Below, piece after piece: positions 1-7,742 of a stretch of DNA of 35,883 bases; the stretch's first letter is position 1, and every line of letters begins with the position of its first letter. The translations under genes and the position numbers were made by a program. The notes below the pieces were generated by a model. The model did no database searches, had not been told where the DNA came from, and was given only the letters and a program-made list of their open reading frames with translations. Source of the DNA: CAIWXH01 sp964555675 (lineage in GTDB: Bacteria > Chloroflexota > Chloroflexia > Chloroflexales > Chloroflexaceae); contig CAZKTU010000039.1 of NCBI GenBank assembly GCA_964555675.1, positions 1 to 35,883 of the forward strand. Reading direction: 5' to 3'.

Positions 1-510
1 GGCGACAGCACCCTGGGCATGAATGTGGCCGCCCTGGCCCTCGAGGGCAATAAGTGCCGCTTCGATACCGAGCGCGACGTGAACGAGACCACGGCGATCG
101 TCTATGACGCCAAGCGCTCGGGCGGCCAGAGCGCCGTGGTGATCGCCGGCGGCGGCTCGCCCAAGAACTTCATCCTCCAGACCGAGCCCCAGATCCAGGA
201 GGTGCTCGGCCTCGACGAGAAGGGCCACGACTACTTCATCCAGTTCACCGACGCCCGCCCCGACACCGGCGGCCTCTCGGGCGCCACCCCCTCTGAGGCG
301 ATGACCTGGGGCAAGGTCGACCCCGAGCAGCTGCCCGATACCGTGGTCTGCTACCTCGACAGCACCGTAGCCCTGCCCATCCTGACCGCCTATACCCTGG
401 CCTCGGCCGCGCCTCGCCCGCTCAAGCGGCTCTACGACCGCCGCGACGAGCTGCACGGCCGCCTCGCCGCCGACTACCTGGCCCGCGTGGCCGCGACCAC
501 GGGCGAGTGA
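1..510 (+). CDS. Deoxyhypusine synthase-like protein, 3' part (5' end outside window)
   Basis: The frame is open from base 1 and ends at TGA 508-510, giving 169 visible residues. The C-terminal half of the deoxyhypusine synthase fold is recognisable: a Gly-rich GGGSPKN segment, a stretch ending SGATPSEAMTWGK, and a C-terminal helix region. The lysine of TWGK (codon 313-315) aligns with the catalytic lysine of eukaryotic deoxyhypusine synthase (family motif SGARPDEAVSWGK). The family transfers the aminobutyl group of spermidine to a protein lysine or, in bacterial homologues, to another amine. Bacteria lack canonical eIF5A hypusination, so the substrate here is unknown and a homospermidine-synthase-like role is possible. 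The stop overlaps the GTG start of the next gene (GTGA), suggesting translational coupling. Family call is firm; substrate is not. Confidence 0.85.
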   Translation, partial: GDSTLGMNVAALALEGNKCRFDTERDVNETTAIVYDAKRSGGQSAVVIAGGGSPKNFILQTEPQIQEVLGLDEKGHDYFIQFTDARPDTGGLSGATPSEAMTWGKVDPEQLPDTVVCYLDSTVALPILTAYTLASAAPRPLKRLYDRRDELHGRLAADYLARVAATTGE

Positions 511-2021
511 CCCTCAGCCTGTTCGTCGACGAGACCCCGCTCGACCAGGCCGGGCCGCTGCTCGAGGGTCAATGGGTCGAGCTGGCGGCCGACCCGCCGG
601 CGGGGGCTACGCTCAGCCTCGAGGCTGGCGGCCTCACCCTCGAGCCCTTCTTGCGCCCCGGCGAGCCGGGCACCTGGCGCTGGCGCTGGCTGGCCCCGGC
701 CGCCGCGGGCCGCTACCGGCTGCGCCTGCGGGCCCACTGGCCCGACGGCCAGGTCGAGGAGCTGCGGGCCGCCCTCGAGGTGGCCCCGCGCAAACTCGAT
801 CTGGAGCGCTACGTCCTGCTGCTCGAAGACCTGCAGCGCCTCGGGCGAGCCCTGGTCTTCGCCCTGGCCGGCGGCGCCCAGACCGTGGCGCCCTCGGCAG
901 CGCCCGACCCCTCGCCGCCCACCCCTGCCGAGGAGCTGCACACGCTCTTTGGCGACGAGCTGGCGCGGCTCGCCGGGGCCGTCGAGCGCCTGGCGCGCCG
1001 CCCGCCCGACCGGGCGCGCAGCGTGATCGTGCAGAGCGAGCCCGGGCAGCTGCGCGACTTCTCGGCGCTCGGCGCCCTCAGGCCGGGCGAGGCGCCGCCC
1101 GAGCAGGTCGGCCAGCCTGGCGCGGGCGCCGAGCAGCCTGGCGCGGGCGCCGAGCGGGCGGACGCTCCAGGGGCAGCGGGCGTGGTCCCGCCGGCGCTCT
1201 ACGGACTCTCGGCGCTCCCCGAGCGGGCCGCCGCGCCCACTTACGACTCGTACGAGGCCAGGCTGCTGCGCCGGCTGCTCGACAGCCTGTGGCGGCGGCT
1301 CGAGCTGCTGGCGCCACGCCTGCCGCCCGGGCTGAACGAGCGCGCCGATGCCGCCCGCGAGCGGCTGCGAGCCCTGCGCGGGCTGCCGTTCCTGGCCGCG
1401 GTGCCGCCGCTGACCGCCTATAGCGGGCCGACCGCACGGCTGCAGCGCGACCCCGACTATCGGGTGGTCTACCAGCTCTGGCGGCTGCTGCGCCGGCGCC
1501 CCTTGCTCAGCTGGGACGCGGCGACGCTCAGCATCCCAGTGAGCGACCTGCCGCGACTCTACGAGCGCTGGTGCGCGGCCAGCGTGGCCCTGGCCCTGCT
1601 CGAACTCCCGGGGTACCGTGTGCTCCAGCAGGCCATCGTGACGGGCGACCCCGACGAGCAGCTCCTGGCCCTGCCCGAGGGCGCGCCCCTGGTCGAGCTG
1701 GAGGACTCGGCGGGGGCGCGGCTGCGCCTGCGCTACCACCCGCGTTACCGGCCCCTGCCGGCGGGCGCCGCCGGTGTGCCGCAGCTCGGCTCGCTCGACC
1801 GGCACACCAGGGTGCCCGACCTCGCGCTCGAGCTGCAGCGGCCGGGCCGCGGGCCGGAAGTGCTCGTGCTCGACGCCAAGTATCGCCTCGACGCCACAGG
1901 CGGGGTGCCCGAAGACGCCCTGGCCGACGCCTACAGCTACCTGGGCGCCATCGGCGTGGCGGGGGGCGCGCGGGCGACCCTGGCGGCCGCGCTGCTCTAC
2001 CCGGGACACGGCCCCGCCGAG
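507..2021 (+). CDS. DUF2357 / PD-(D/E)XK nuclease-domain protein, 3' end lost in assembly gap
   Basis: GTG start at 507 overlaps the preceding stop; 505 residues are visible before gap 1. The N-terminal part resembles DUF2357: a beta-rich region followed by a helical segment around residue 95. The C-terminal part carries a PD-(D/E)XK nuclease core with D438 and E442 in PDLALEL and D456/K458 in VLDAKYR. This architecture (DUF2357 plus DUF524-type nuclease) is typical of McrC-like partners of McrB-type AAA+ GTPases in restriction systems, but no McrB-like gene is visible here; it could lie upstream of the window or in the gap. A two-copy 21-bp in-frame repeat (EQPGAGA) lies at 1113-1154 in a low-complexity linker. 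A frame continues through the Ns by chance, and sequence after the gap should not be joined to this gene. Confidence 0.75.
1113..1154 (+). repeat. Two perfect 21-bp tandem units inside the nuclease gene
   Basis: Units 1113-1133 and 1134-1154 are identical and in frame, encoding a duplicated Q-P-G-A-G-A-E heptad in a linker between the DUF2357-like part and the nuclease domain. Confidence 0.9.
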
Positions 2022-2121
2022 NNNNNNNNNNNNNNNNNNNNNNNNNNNNNNNNNNNNNNNNNNNNNNNNNNNNNNNNNNNNNNNNNNNNNNNNNNNNNNN
2101 NNNNNNNNNNNNNNNNNNNNN
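2022..2121. other. Assembly gap 1 (100 N)
   Basis: Exactly 100 N, which is a placeholder for unknown length. The left side ends inside the nuclease gene and the right side begins inside a 20-bp tandem repeat, so the break is probably caused by that repeat. Confidence 0.95.
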
Positions 2122-2180
2122 CGCACACATGGGTGCCTGGGCGCACACATGGGTGCCTGGGCGCACACATGGGTGCGCCC
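2122..2180. repeat. 20-bp tandem repeat abutting gap 1
   Basis: The unit GCGCACACATGGGTGCCTGG is present as one copy lacking its first base at the gap edge (2122-2140), one full copy (2141-2160) and a 16-base partial copy (2161-2176). There are no spacers, so it is not a CRISPR array. The last copy runs into a palindrome, GGGCGCAC / GTGCGCCC (2159-2180). The unit is not a multiple of 3 bp and no coding use is evident. The array must continue into the gap. Confidence 0.9.
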
Positions 2181-2258
2181 TTACGGAGGCTGGGTGTGCC
2201 CGTACGGGAGGCGGCCACCCTATCTGACGGATTGCGTAGTTTAAGGAAATGCGTCTCT

Positions 2259-2705
2259 ATGGACCCAGCGAGCGTACTACGTCGGTTGCGTCACTTTCTG
2301 CTTGGCCTGGCGGGCTTCATGTGTCTCGGGACGGTGGTGGAGTTGCTGCTCGCGGGGCATACCGAGAGCCCGACCCAGCTCATCCCCTTCGGGCTGTGCG
2401 GGCTCGGTCTGATCGTTATCGTCTGGGCTCTGATGCGGCCAGGGCGGCTCAGTGTGCTGACCCTGCGCGCCGTGATGCTCCTGGTGGCCCTGGGGAGTGT
2501 GTTTGGGATCTACGAGCACTTCGAGCACAACCTCGGCTTCGAGCTCGAGATTCGGCCGGGGGCCGGGGTCGCCGAGGTCTGGCTGGCGGCCCTGCAGGGC
2601 GCCAATCCCCTGCTCGCCCCGGGCATCCTGGCCCTGGCCGCGATCATCGCCCTAGCCGCCACCTACTACCACCCGGCCCTCGCGCCCCGCGGCGCCGGGC
2701 GCTGA
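2259..2705 (+). CDS. Small multi-pass membrane protein, unknown function
   Basis: 148 residues from ATG 2259, with AAGGA about 12 nt upstream as a plausible ribosome site. Four hydrophobic segments are visible: residues about 11-30, 40-58, 64-86 and 113-135. No conserved motif was recognised. The loop between segments 3 and 4 contains a His/Glu-rich stretch (EHFEHN). A second ATG at 2249 opens a different frame rich in Arg and Pro, which is judged a shadow. The gene stands alone between gap 1 and the convergent lipA gene. Confidence 0.65.
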   Translation: MDPASVLRRLRHFLLGLAGFMCLGTVVELLLAGHTESPTQLIPFGLCGLGLIVIVWALMRPGRLSVLTLRAVMLLVALGSVFGIYEHFEHNLGFELEIRPGAGVAEVWLAALQGANPLLAPGILALAAIIALAATYYHPALAPRGAGR

Positions 2706-2718
2706 CCGACAGGATGGT

Positions 2719-2740
2719 CCGGGAGGGCCAGCCCTCCCGG
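2719..2740. repeat. Intergenic palindrome, REP-like copy 1
   Basis: CCGGGAGGGC-CA-GCCCTCCCGG is a perfect 10-bp inverted repeat between convergent genes. It shares the 8-bp arms GGGAGGGC/GCCCTCCC with the hairpin at 18858-18879. No T run follows on either strand, so a classic intrinsic terminator is unlikely. Confidence 0.75.
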
Positions 2741-2747
2741 AAACATC

Positions 2748-2769
2748 CACCGCACACAATAGTGCGGTG
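2748..2769. terminator. Hairpin between convergent genes, possible bidirectional terminator
   Basis: CACCGCAC, a 6-nt loop and GTGCGGTG form an 8-bp perfect stem just past the lipA stop (minus strand) and 43 nt past the membrane-protein stop (plus strand). T runs are weak, so terminator function is inferred from position. Confidence 0.45.
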
Positions 2770-2774
2770 AAAAC

Positions 2775-3692
2775 CTAATGCTGCTGGGCCCCGACGTGGA
2801 GGTGGGCGTTATAGCTCGAGCGCACCAGGGCGCCCGACTCGACGTGGCGGAAGCCGCGGCGTAGGCCCTCGTCCTTGAAGCTGGCGAACTCGGCCGGCGT
2901 GACATAACGATCAATCGGCCAGTAGCTGCTATCGGGGGCCAGATACTGGCCGATGGTCATCACATTCACATCGGCGCCGCGCAGGGCGTCCATGACGGCG
3001 AGCACCTCGGCATTGGTCTCGCCGGCGCCCACCATCATGCCGCTCTTGGTGACCAGCTGGGGGTCGAAGGCGCGGGCGCGGCCGAGCAGTTCGATGCTCT
3101 GGTCGAAGGTGGCGCGGGGGCGGAAGCGCCGGAAGATGCGCGGGGCCGTCTCGATGTTGTGGTTGAGCACATCGGGGCGGGCTTCGAGCACCAGCTGCAG
3201 CGCCTCCCAGTTGCCGTCGAAGTCGGGGATGAGCACCTCGATCTTGCACTCGGGGGTGCGCTCGCGGATCAGCTCGATGGTGCGGGCGAAGATATGGGCG
3301 CCGCCGTCGGGGGCATCGTCGCGATTGACCGAGGTGAGCACGGCGAACTTGAGGCGCAGGTGGGCGACCGAGTCGGCCACGCGCTCGGGCTCGCCCTCGT
3401 CGATCGCCTTCGGCTTGCCCTTGCCGATCGCGCAGTAGCGACAGCCGCGGGTGCAGGTGTCGCCGAGCAGCAAGAAGGTGGCGGTGCGATGATTCCAGCA
3501 CTCGCCCAGGTTGGGGCAGCGGGCCTCCTCGCAGACCGTGTTCAGGCCCTTCTCGCGCATCAGGCGATGCACATCCTGATAATTCTCGCCCGAGGGGGCG
3601 CGGGCCTTCAGCCACTCGGGGCGCTTCAATTTGGGCGGCGCTGCCGGGGCGCTCGTCGTCGCGGAGGGAACCAGCGGGATTAACTCAGCCAT
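2775..3692 (-). CDS. lipA: Lipoyl synthase LipA
   Basis: Radical-SAM enzyme that inserts two sulfurs into protein-bound octanoyl groups to make the lipoyl cofactor of 2-oxoacid dehydrogenases and the glycine cleavage system. 305 residues. Both family cysteine signatures are present: the auxiliary cluster CX4CX5C (C54, C59, C65) and the radical-SAM CX3CX2C (C80, C84, C87). The C-terminal RSSYNA matches the conserved RSSYxA that contributes the serine ligand. ATG 3692 is chosen because AGAAAG lies 8 nt upstream; a GTG at 3701 in the same frame would add three residues but has no spacing for a ribosome site. lipB is the next gene upstream on the same strand, separated by gap 2, and an extended -10 upstream points to its own promoter. 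Confidence 0.96.
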   Translation of the reverse strand: MAELIPLVPSATTSAPAAPPKLKRPEWLKARAPSGENYQDVHRLMREKGLNTVCEEARCPNLGECWNHRTATFLLLGDTCTRGCRYCAIGKGKPKAIDEGEPERVADSVAHLRLKFAVLTSVNRDDAPDGGAHIFARTIELIRERTPECKIEVLIPDFDGNWEALQLVLEARPDVLNHNIETAPRIFRRFRPRATFDQSIELLGRARAFDPQLVTKSGMMVGAGETNAEVLAVMDALRGADVNVMTIGQYLAPDSSYWPIDRYVTPAEFASFKDEGLRRGFRHVESGALVRSSYNAHLHVGAQQH

Positions 3693-3733
3693 AAGAGGCA
3701 CTTTCTAGCCGAGAGCATAAACCTTGCCGGTGT

Positions 3734-3742
3734 ATTGTACCA
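3734..3742 (-). promoter_or_regulatory. Extended -10 promoter for lipA
   Basis: Minus-strand TGG followed by TACAAT (3742 to 3734), about 41 nt before ATG 3692. No convincing -35. Same TGN-TANNNT pattern as several other genes here. Confidence 0.55.
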
Positions 3743-3762
3743 CCGCGTACGTGGCGCGCGTC

Positions 3763-3782
3763 GGGCCGGGCTCGACCGGCCC
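3763..3782. repeat. GC-rich palindrome near gap 2
   Basis: GGGCCGG, loop GCTCGA, CCGGCCC. A 7-bp stem 18 nt before the gap; it may mark lipB transcript termination or contribute to the assembly break. No T run. Confidence 0.4.
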
Positions 3783-3800
3783 CTGGCTGGCACATTTCAC

Positions 3801-3900
3801 NNNNNNNNNNNNNNNNNNNNNNNNNNNNNNNNNNNNNNNNNNNNNNNNNNNNNNNNNNNNNNNNNNNNNNNNNNNNNNNNNNNNNNNNNNNNNNNNNNNN
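3801..3900. other. Assembly gap 2 (100 N) between lipA and lipB
   Basis: Exactly 100 N of unknown true length. The flanks do not match each other. Sequence on both sides is non-coding, so any gene missing here would lie wholly inside the gap. Confidence 0.95.
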
Positions 3901-3928
3901 CGGCTCTTGCGCCGGGCTTGCTCAACCC

Positions 3929-3955
3929 CTTCGCGTTCTTCGTGCTCTTCGTGGT
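3929..3955. repeat. Three degenerate 9-bp units, CACGAAG type
   Basis: On the minus strand the units are ACCACGAAG, AGCACGAAG and AACGCGAAG. They lie between gap 2 and the lipB stop. This CACGAAG-rich 9-mer style is, from memory, a common intergenic motif in unrelated bacterial genomes; here it borders an assembly gap. Confidence 0.6.
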
Positions 3956-3980
3956 AATAAATGGAACCCTCGTTGGACTA

Positions 3981-4667
3981 CTAACCCCCTGAGCTGGAGA
4001 CGACGGTAACCGCGAAGACCGCGGCGAAGTGGGCGAGCAGGCGCGTCTCGACCTCGGCCTGTGGCGGGGCCGCGCCAAGCAGCTCGGCGAGGGAGGTGAC
4101 GGCCCGGTCGGCGATGCCGCAGGGCACGATCAGCCGGAAGCCGGCCATATCGGGGGCGACGTTCAGGGCGAAGCCGTGCGAGGTGACCCCGGCGGCGCTG
4201 AGCCTGACCCCGATGGCGCAGACCTTGGCCTGGCCTCCGCGCACCCAGACCCCGGTGAGGCCGGGCACGCGCTCGCCGGCGAGGCCGTAGTCGGCCAGCG
4301 TGCGGATGATCACCTCCTCGAGGCCGCGCACATAGTGCCCGAGGTCGGAGCCGTGCTGTGAGAGTTTGAGGATGGGGTAGCCGACGAGCTGGCCGGGGGC
4401 GTGGTAGGTGGCGTCGCCGCCGCGGTCTGTCGGCAGCAGGGTCACACCGCGGCGCGCGAGCTCGGCGGCCGAGGCGAGCACATTGGCGGGGTCGGCCCGC
4501 ACGCCAAGGGTGATCGTCGGGGGGTGCTCGAGGAGAATCAGGCTGTCGGGCGCCTGACCCGCCGAGCGGGCCGCCACCAGCTGGCGCTGCAGGGCCAGGG
4601 CCTCGTCGTAGGGGGTGAGGCCCGGGCGGATCAGCTGCAAACTACGAAGGGCGGGGGCGGTGGTCAT
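3981..4667 (-). CDS. lipB: Octanoyltransferase LipB
   Basis: Transfers the octanoyl group from acyl carrier protein to lipoyl domains, the step before LipA. 228 residues, normal length. Family motifs are all visible: RGGDATYHAPGQLVGYPIL (residues 82-100), the catalytic lysine K148 in QAKVCAIGVR, the SHGFALN segment (163-169) and the nucleophilic cysteine C183 in VPCGI. There is no Shine-Dalgarno sequence before the ATG. Instead an extended -10 lies 6 nt upstream, so the mRNA should start at or next to the A of the ATG (leaderless). The gene upstream (4698-5336, same strand) ends 30 nt before. Confidence 0.96.
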   Translation of the reverse strand: MTTAPALRSLQLIRPGLTPYDEALALQRQLVAARSAGQAPDSLILLEHPPTITLGVRADPANVLASAAELARRGVTLLPTDRGGDATYHAPGQLVGYPILKLSQHGSDLGHYVRGLEEVIIRTLADYGLAGERVPGLTGVWVRGGQAKVCAIGVRLSAAGVTSHGFALNVAPDMAGFRLIVPCGIADRAVTSLAELLGAAPPQAEVETRLLAHFAAVFAVTVVSSSGG

Positions 4668-4673
4668 ATGACC

Positions 4674-4682
4674 AGTATACCA
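4674..4682 (-). promoter_or_regulatory. Extended -10 promoter of lipB, leaderless spacing
   Basis: Minus-strand TGG-TATACT, then GGTCAT, then ATG. Six nt separate the -10 hexamer from the start codon, so a normal start site 7 nt after the -10 falls on the A of ATG. Confidence 0.65.
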
Positions 4683-4697
4683 CCCCCGCCCACGGCG

Positions 4698-5336
4698 TTA
4701 GAACTCCTCGAAGCCGCCGCCGAAGTCCTCGAAGCCGCCGCCGAACTCCTCCTCGGCCACCGGCAGCTCTTCGGGCACAGCCTCGGCGACGTCGGCGAGG
4801 GGGTCGCCCATGGCGTCGAGGAAGGCCGAGGCGGCCATGCTGCCCACGAAGCCGGCGGCGAAGCTCATCAGCAGGGTCCCGCCGATGCCGGCCATCATGC
4901 CGCCGGCGCCCATACCCCCGGGGTGGGCCGAGAGAGTCCGCTCCATCGTGCCGGGGCGGCGCAGCTCGGCGCGGGTGGCCACGCGCGCCATAGCCCGCGG
5001 GTCGTTGTGGGCGAGCTGAGCCGCGGCCCGCTCGCTCTCGGGCAGCTCGGAGGCCAGGGCCTGCAGGACGTAGGCCCGCTGCTCCGGGGTCATGCGCTCG
5101 AAGGCCTCGGCGTGGGCCTGCTCGATCGTCTCGGGCGGGGCCGTGTTCACCATGTAGCGGTAGCGTCGCAGGGCCTGCTCGTTCTCGTCGACGGGGGCCT
5201 GCGGAGATGACGCCAGAGCCGGCCCCCTGGCGGGCTGCCCACCCAGGCTGATCGGGCCCTCGCCAAACGATACCGGGCGATCCATGGGCTGCGGTTCAGC
5301 CTTCTTGCGCCCGAAGATCATGTCTAAGAGACCCAT
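4698..5336 (-). CDS. Conserved hypothetical protein with acidic Gly/Phe-rich tail
   Basis: 212 residues from ATG 5336, chosen because AAGGAGGA ends 7-8 nt upstream; an upstream in-frame start at 5366 would add ten residues and lacks this support. The N terminus (MGLLDMIFGRKK) is followed by a proline-rich linker, then a helical domain with YRYMVNTAPPETIEQAHAEAF and MTPEQRAYVLQALA, a segment naming DPRAMARVATRAELRRPGTMER, a glycine-rich hydrophobic region (about residues 140-175, possible membrane segment) and a repetitive acidic tail of EEFGGGFEDF type. I recall similar unassigned proteins in Actinobacteria and Chloroflexota, but no function is known to me. It is upstream of lipB on the same strand, yet lipB has its own promoter. 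Confidence 0.75.
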   Translation of the reverse strand: MGLLDMIFGRKKAEPQPMDRPVSFGEGPISLGGQPARGPALASSPQAPVDENEQALRRYRYMVNTAPPETIEQAHAEAFERMTPEQRAYVLQALASELPESERAAAQLAHNDPRAMARVATRAELRRPGTMERTLSAHPGGMGAGGMMAGIGGTLLMSFAAGFVGSMAASAFLDAMGDPLADVAEAVPEELPVAEEEFGGGFEDFGGGFEEF

Positions 5337-5653
5337 GTGCTGGTCCTCCTTGTGTCGGTCTACCATGGGCGGCGATCACTTGCCGGCCCTTACGGATCAG
5401 AGTAGCAGCCCCTCGGGCTTTGGACCAGGGACATTGGCCCTTTGGCAGGGGTGGATCCCTTCCGAAGTGCTAGGGTAAAGCGGGACCCATGGTAGAATTG
5501 CGCTGCAACCAGTAGCCGCGGTATAACGTATAACGGAAGGCGGAAGCGCGCCGGACCGTGGGCGATCGAAGGTGATCGCAGCGCTCCACGGAAGTGGGCC
5601 CTGCGCTCCCCGATTGTGCCAGGCACTCCCCTGCTAGGAGGGACTTGCATCCC
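5337..5653. other. 317-bp divergent intergenic region
   Basis: Separates the minus-strand hypothetical gene from the plus-strand HD gene. It holds a tandem GTATAAC-GTATAAC (5521-5534), a possible plus-strand promoter there, and a small AGCCC-CTC-GGGCT hairpin. No convincing ORF; the short frames are Arg/Pro-rich shadows. Confidence 0.5.
5498..5534 (+). promoter_or_regulatory. Candidate promoter for the HD-domain gene with duplicated GTATAAC
   Basis: TTGCGC (5498-5503) and TATAAC (5522-5527) are spaced by 18 bp. The 7-mer GTATAAC is exactly duplicated at 5521-5527 and 5528-5534 and might be an operator or a second -10. Confidence 0.4.
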
Positions 5654-6193
5654 ATGGACTGCGCGGACATCACTGACCTCCTTTCACACCCACGTGTGCT
5701 CGAGACCCGCGATCATCTGCACCATAGTGTGCCCAAGCATGATCATATGATGCGGGTGGCCCGTTACTCGTATCACCTGGCCCCGATCCTGGGCGCCGAC
5801 CGACGGACTGCCATCAGGGCGGCCATTCTGCACGACCTCGACTCACGCCTCGGGACATTGAGCAACCACGGCGCGATCGCCGCCCGGGTCGCCGCCGAGA
5901 TGGGCGAGCCCGACTCGGTCTCCCAGGCGATCGTCAGCCACATGTACCCCCTCGGCCCGCGACCCACGACCCGCGAGGGCTGGGTGCTGGCGGTCGCCGA
6001 CAAGATCGCCTCGTTCACCGATATGACAAGCTTCGTGGGCGGCCTCTTCACCGGGCGCAGCCTGCAGGTGCGGCGCAAGCTCTGCGTGACCGACCCGTTC
6101 TATGCGGCCCGCGCCTCGCGCCGGCGGCGTCGCAAGCTGATCGGGCGGCTCTGGCGCAGGCTGGGCCGCGAGGGCTTTGCCGAGCGAGCCTGA
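5654..6193 (+). CDS. HD-domain phosphohydrolase-like protein
   Basis: 179 residues from ATG 5654, preceded by AGGAGGG (5636-5642) with an 11-nt spacer. HD-superfamily metal ligands are visible in order: H31 (HMMRVARYS), H60-D61 (ILHDLDSR), H96 (IVSHMYP) and D116 (VADKI). This is the pattern of small HD hydrolases acting on nucleotides or other phosphoesters. The C-terminal 30 residues are very Arg-rich (ASRRRRRKLIGRLWRR), which could bind nucleic acid or a membrane surface. No partner gene identifies the substrate. A strong terminator follows. Confidence 0.85.
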   Translation: MDCADITDLLSHPRVLETRDHLHHSVPKHDHMMRVARYSYHLAPILGADRRTAIRAAILHDLDSRLGTLSNHGAIAARVAAEMGEPDSVSQAIVSHMYPLGPRPTTREGWVLAVADKIASFTDMTSFVGGLFTGRSLQVRRKLCVTDPFYAARASRRRRRKLIGRLWRRLGREGFAERA

Positions 6194-6219
6194 TCCCGAT
6201 CATCACTGGCTGTTCAGAA

Positions 6220-6265
6220 GCCAGGGCCCAGAGGCGCAACGCCTTCTGGGCCCTGGCGCTTTTGT
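6220..6265 (+). terminator. Intrinsic terminator after the HD gene
   Basis: GCCAGGGCCCAGAGGC, loop GCAAC, GCCTTCTGGGCCCTGGC, with one bulged base, followed by a short T run (GCTTTTG). Begins 27 nt past the stop and may also serve the convergent permease gene. Confidence 0.85.
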
Positions 6266-6304
6266 GTCGGACGAGCGCGCTTCCTACGGTCCTTCGCACG
6301 CCGG

Positions 6305-7567
6305 TCAGTCGTTGGGGGCGACCCTGGGCGGTAGCGGCGCGGCAATGTCGTCGTCGTCGCTGTCCGGCGCGGGCGGCGGTTCGTAGAGCGGGTCGGCCTC
6401 CGCTGGGCGGACCATGCCCTCGTGGCGCAGGCGGGCCGGCATCTGGCCGGCGGGGCGGGGCGGCTCGCTGAGCCTGCCGTAGAGGTAGCTGAAGACGTCG
6501 CGCGAGACCGCGCCGAGGGGGGCCGAGAGGATTGCCCCGAGCACGCCGAAGACCGTCGAGCAGACCACCAGCAGCACCATGAGCACCGCCGGGTGCAGGC
6601 CCACGCTCTCGCCCACGATGCGCGGCACGAGAAAGTTGTTCTCGAGCTGCTGGATGGCCACGTACAGCGCCAGGACAGCCAGGCCCGTGGTCGGCCCATC
6701 GACGAAGCCGAGGATGATCGCCGGGATCGAGCCGATGATCGGCCCGATAATCGGGATCAGCTCGGTCACGCCGGCGATCACCGCGAGCAACAGCACGTAC
6801 GGCACCTCCAGCCCGAGCATATTGAGTATGAGCAGGCCAATCCCCGCGGCCGAGCCGACGGCCAGGCCGAGGAGCAGCTGGCCCCGCAGGTAGCCGCTGA
6901 AGTCGTGGTCGACAATCGTCACCACCGACCAGAAGTCGGCCCGCAGCCAGTGGGGCAGGGTGCGGTCGAGAGCGTCGCGGCCGGCCTTCTGGTCCATCAG
7001 CACATAGAAGAGCCAGAAGGGGATCAGGAAGAAGCCGAGCAAGAACGAGACCGTATTGGCGACCGAGAGCACGCTGTCGAGCAGGAAGGTGCCCACGCCG
7101 CGCAGGTAGATCACGAAGTTCGTGCGCAGCGTATTGGCGGCCTGCCCAACCAGACCCGAGACGGTGGTCTGGACCTGGTTGCGCATCTCTTCGGGAAGGG
7201 TGGCGAGGATCTGTTGGTACTCGACGATCAGCTGATCGACCCAGGCTTGGACCTTGGGGATGTCGGGCAGGGCCCTGAGCAGCTGACCAACCTGCTCGAT
7301 CAGGGGCGGCACGAGGAACGCGAAGAAGGTCACTACCAGGGCCAGCACCAGTACGTAGACCAGCAGGATGGCTGCCCAGCGCGGCATACTACGGCCGAGC
7401 CGGTTGACCGCGGGCAAGAAGAGGTAGGCCAGGACGATACCGAAGATGAAAGGTGTCAGGGCCGTACGGGCCTGCCAGAGCAGCCAGCCGACCCCGTAGA
7501 CGGCCGCGAGCATCAGAAGCCAGCGCGCCACGGTACGGATCGTGATCCGAGAGAGGAATGCCGCCAT
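6305..7567 (-). CDS. AI-2E family transporter (PerM/UPF0118)
   Basis: 420 residues, family-typical length. About eight hydrophobic segments: two at the N terminus (residues about 12-32 and 35-55), one at 65-90, then a large soluble helical loop (about 95-150), and a C-terminal cluster (155-190, 225-350). The diagnostic segments ELIPIIGPIIGSIPAIILG and NNFLVPRIVG...VGLHP are present. Members export autoinducer-2 or, in other bacteria, act as Na+/H+ antiporters; the substrate cannot be told from sequence. The C-terminal 60 residues are a Pro- and Asp-rich cytoplasmic tail. GGGGA lies just upstream of the ATG. The XRE-cupin gene lies 175 bp upstream on the same strand. Confidence 0.9.
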   Translation of the reverse strand: MAAFLSRITIRTVARWLLMLAAVYGVGWLLWQARTALTPFIFGIVLAYLFLPAVNRLGRSMPRWAAILLVYVLVLALVVTFFAFLVPPLIEQVGQLLRALPDIPKVQAWVDQLIVEYQQILATLPEEMRNQVQTTVSGLVGQAANTLRTNFVIYLRGVGTFLLDSVLSVANTVSFLLGFFLIPFWLFYVLMDQKAGRDALDRTLPHWLRADFWSVVTIVDHDFSGYLRGQLLLGLAVGSAAGIGLLILNMLGLEVPYVLLLAVIAGVTELIPIIGPIIGSIPAIILGFVDGPTTGLAVLALYVAIQQLENNFLVPRIVGESVGLHPAVLMVLLVVCSTVFGVLGAILSAPLGAVSRDVFSYLYGRLSEPPRPAGQMPARLRHEGMVRPAEADPLYEPPPAPDSDDDDIAAPLPPRVAPND

Positions 7568-7658
7568 AGTTCCCCGCAGATAGACTGCCGATCTGATCGG
7601 CGAAGATGCAGGTCACAGGATACACGAAACGTGCCAGCATGGGAAGGAGTGGCTCTAT

Positions 7659-7684
7659 GGCCAGCGCCCATGCGGTCGCTGGCC
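7659..7684. repeat. Hairpin between the permease and regulator genes
   Basis: GGCCAGCG, 10-nt loop, CGCTGGCC: a perfect 8-bp stem. A third related segment (GGCTGGCC) follows about 10 nt later. It lies in the 175-bp space after the regulator stop on the minus strand; there is no T run, so its role is unclear. Confidence 0.5.
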
Positions 7685-7742
7685 AGCCTTCCGTGGCTGG
7701 CCGTCGCGCGGCGAAGACCGTACCTCGGTTACGAACCTTGAC

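Noticed and set aside
2122..2180. CRISPR array
   Set aside because: Units are directly adjacent with no spacers and no cas genes are nearby.
507..2705. Single 732-codon gene across gap 1
   Set aside because: The frame continues only because 100 N is arbitrary. The parts before (nuclease) and after (membrane protein) are unrelated and separated by a tandem repeat.
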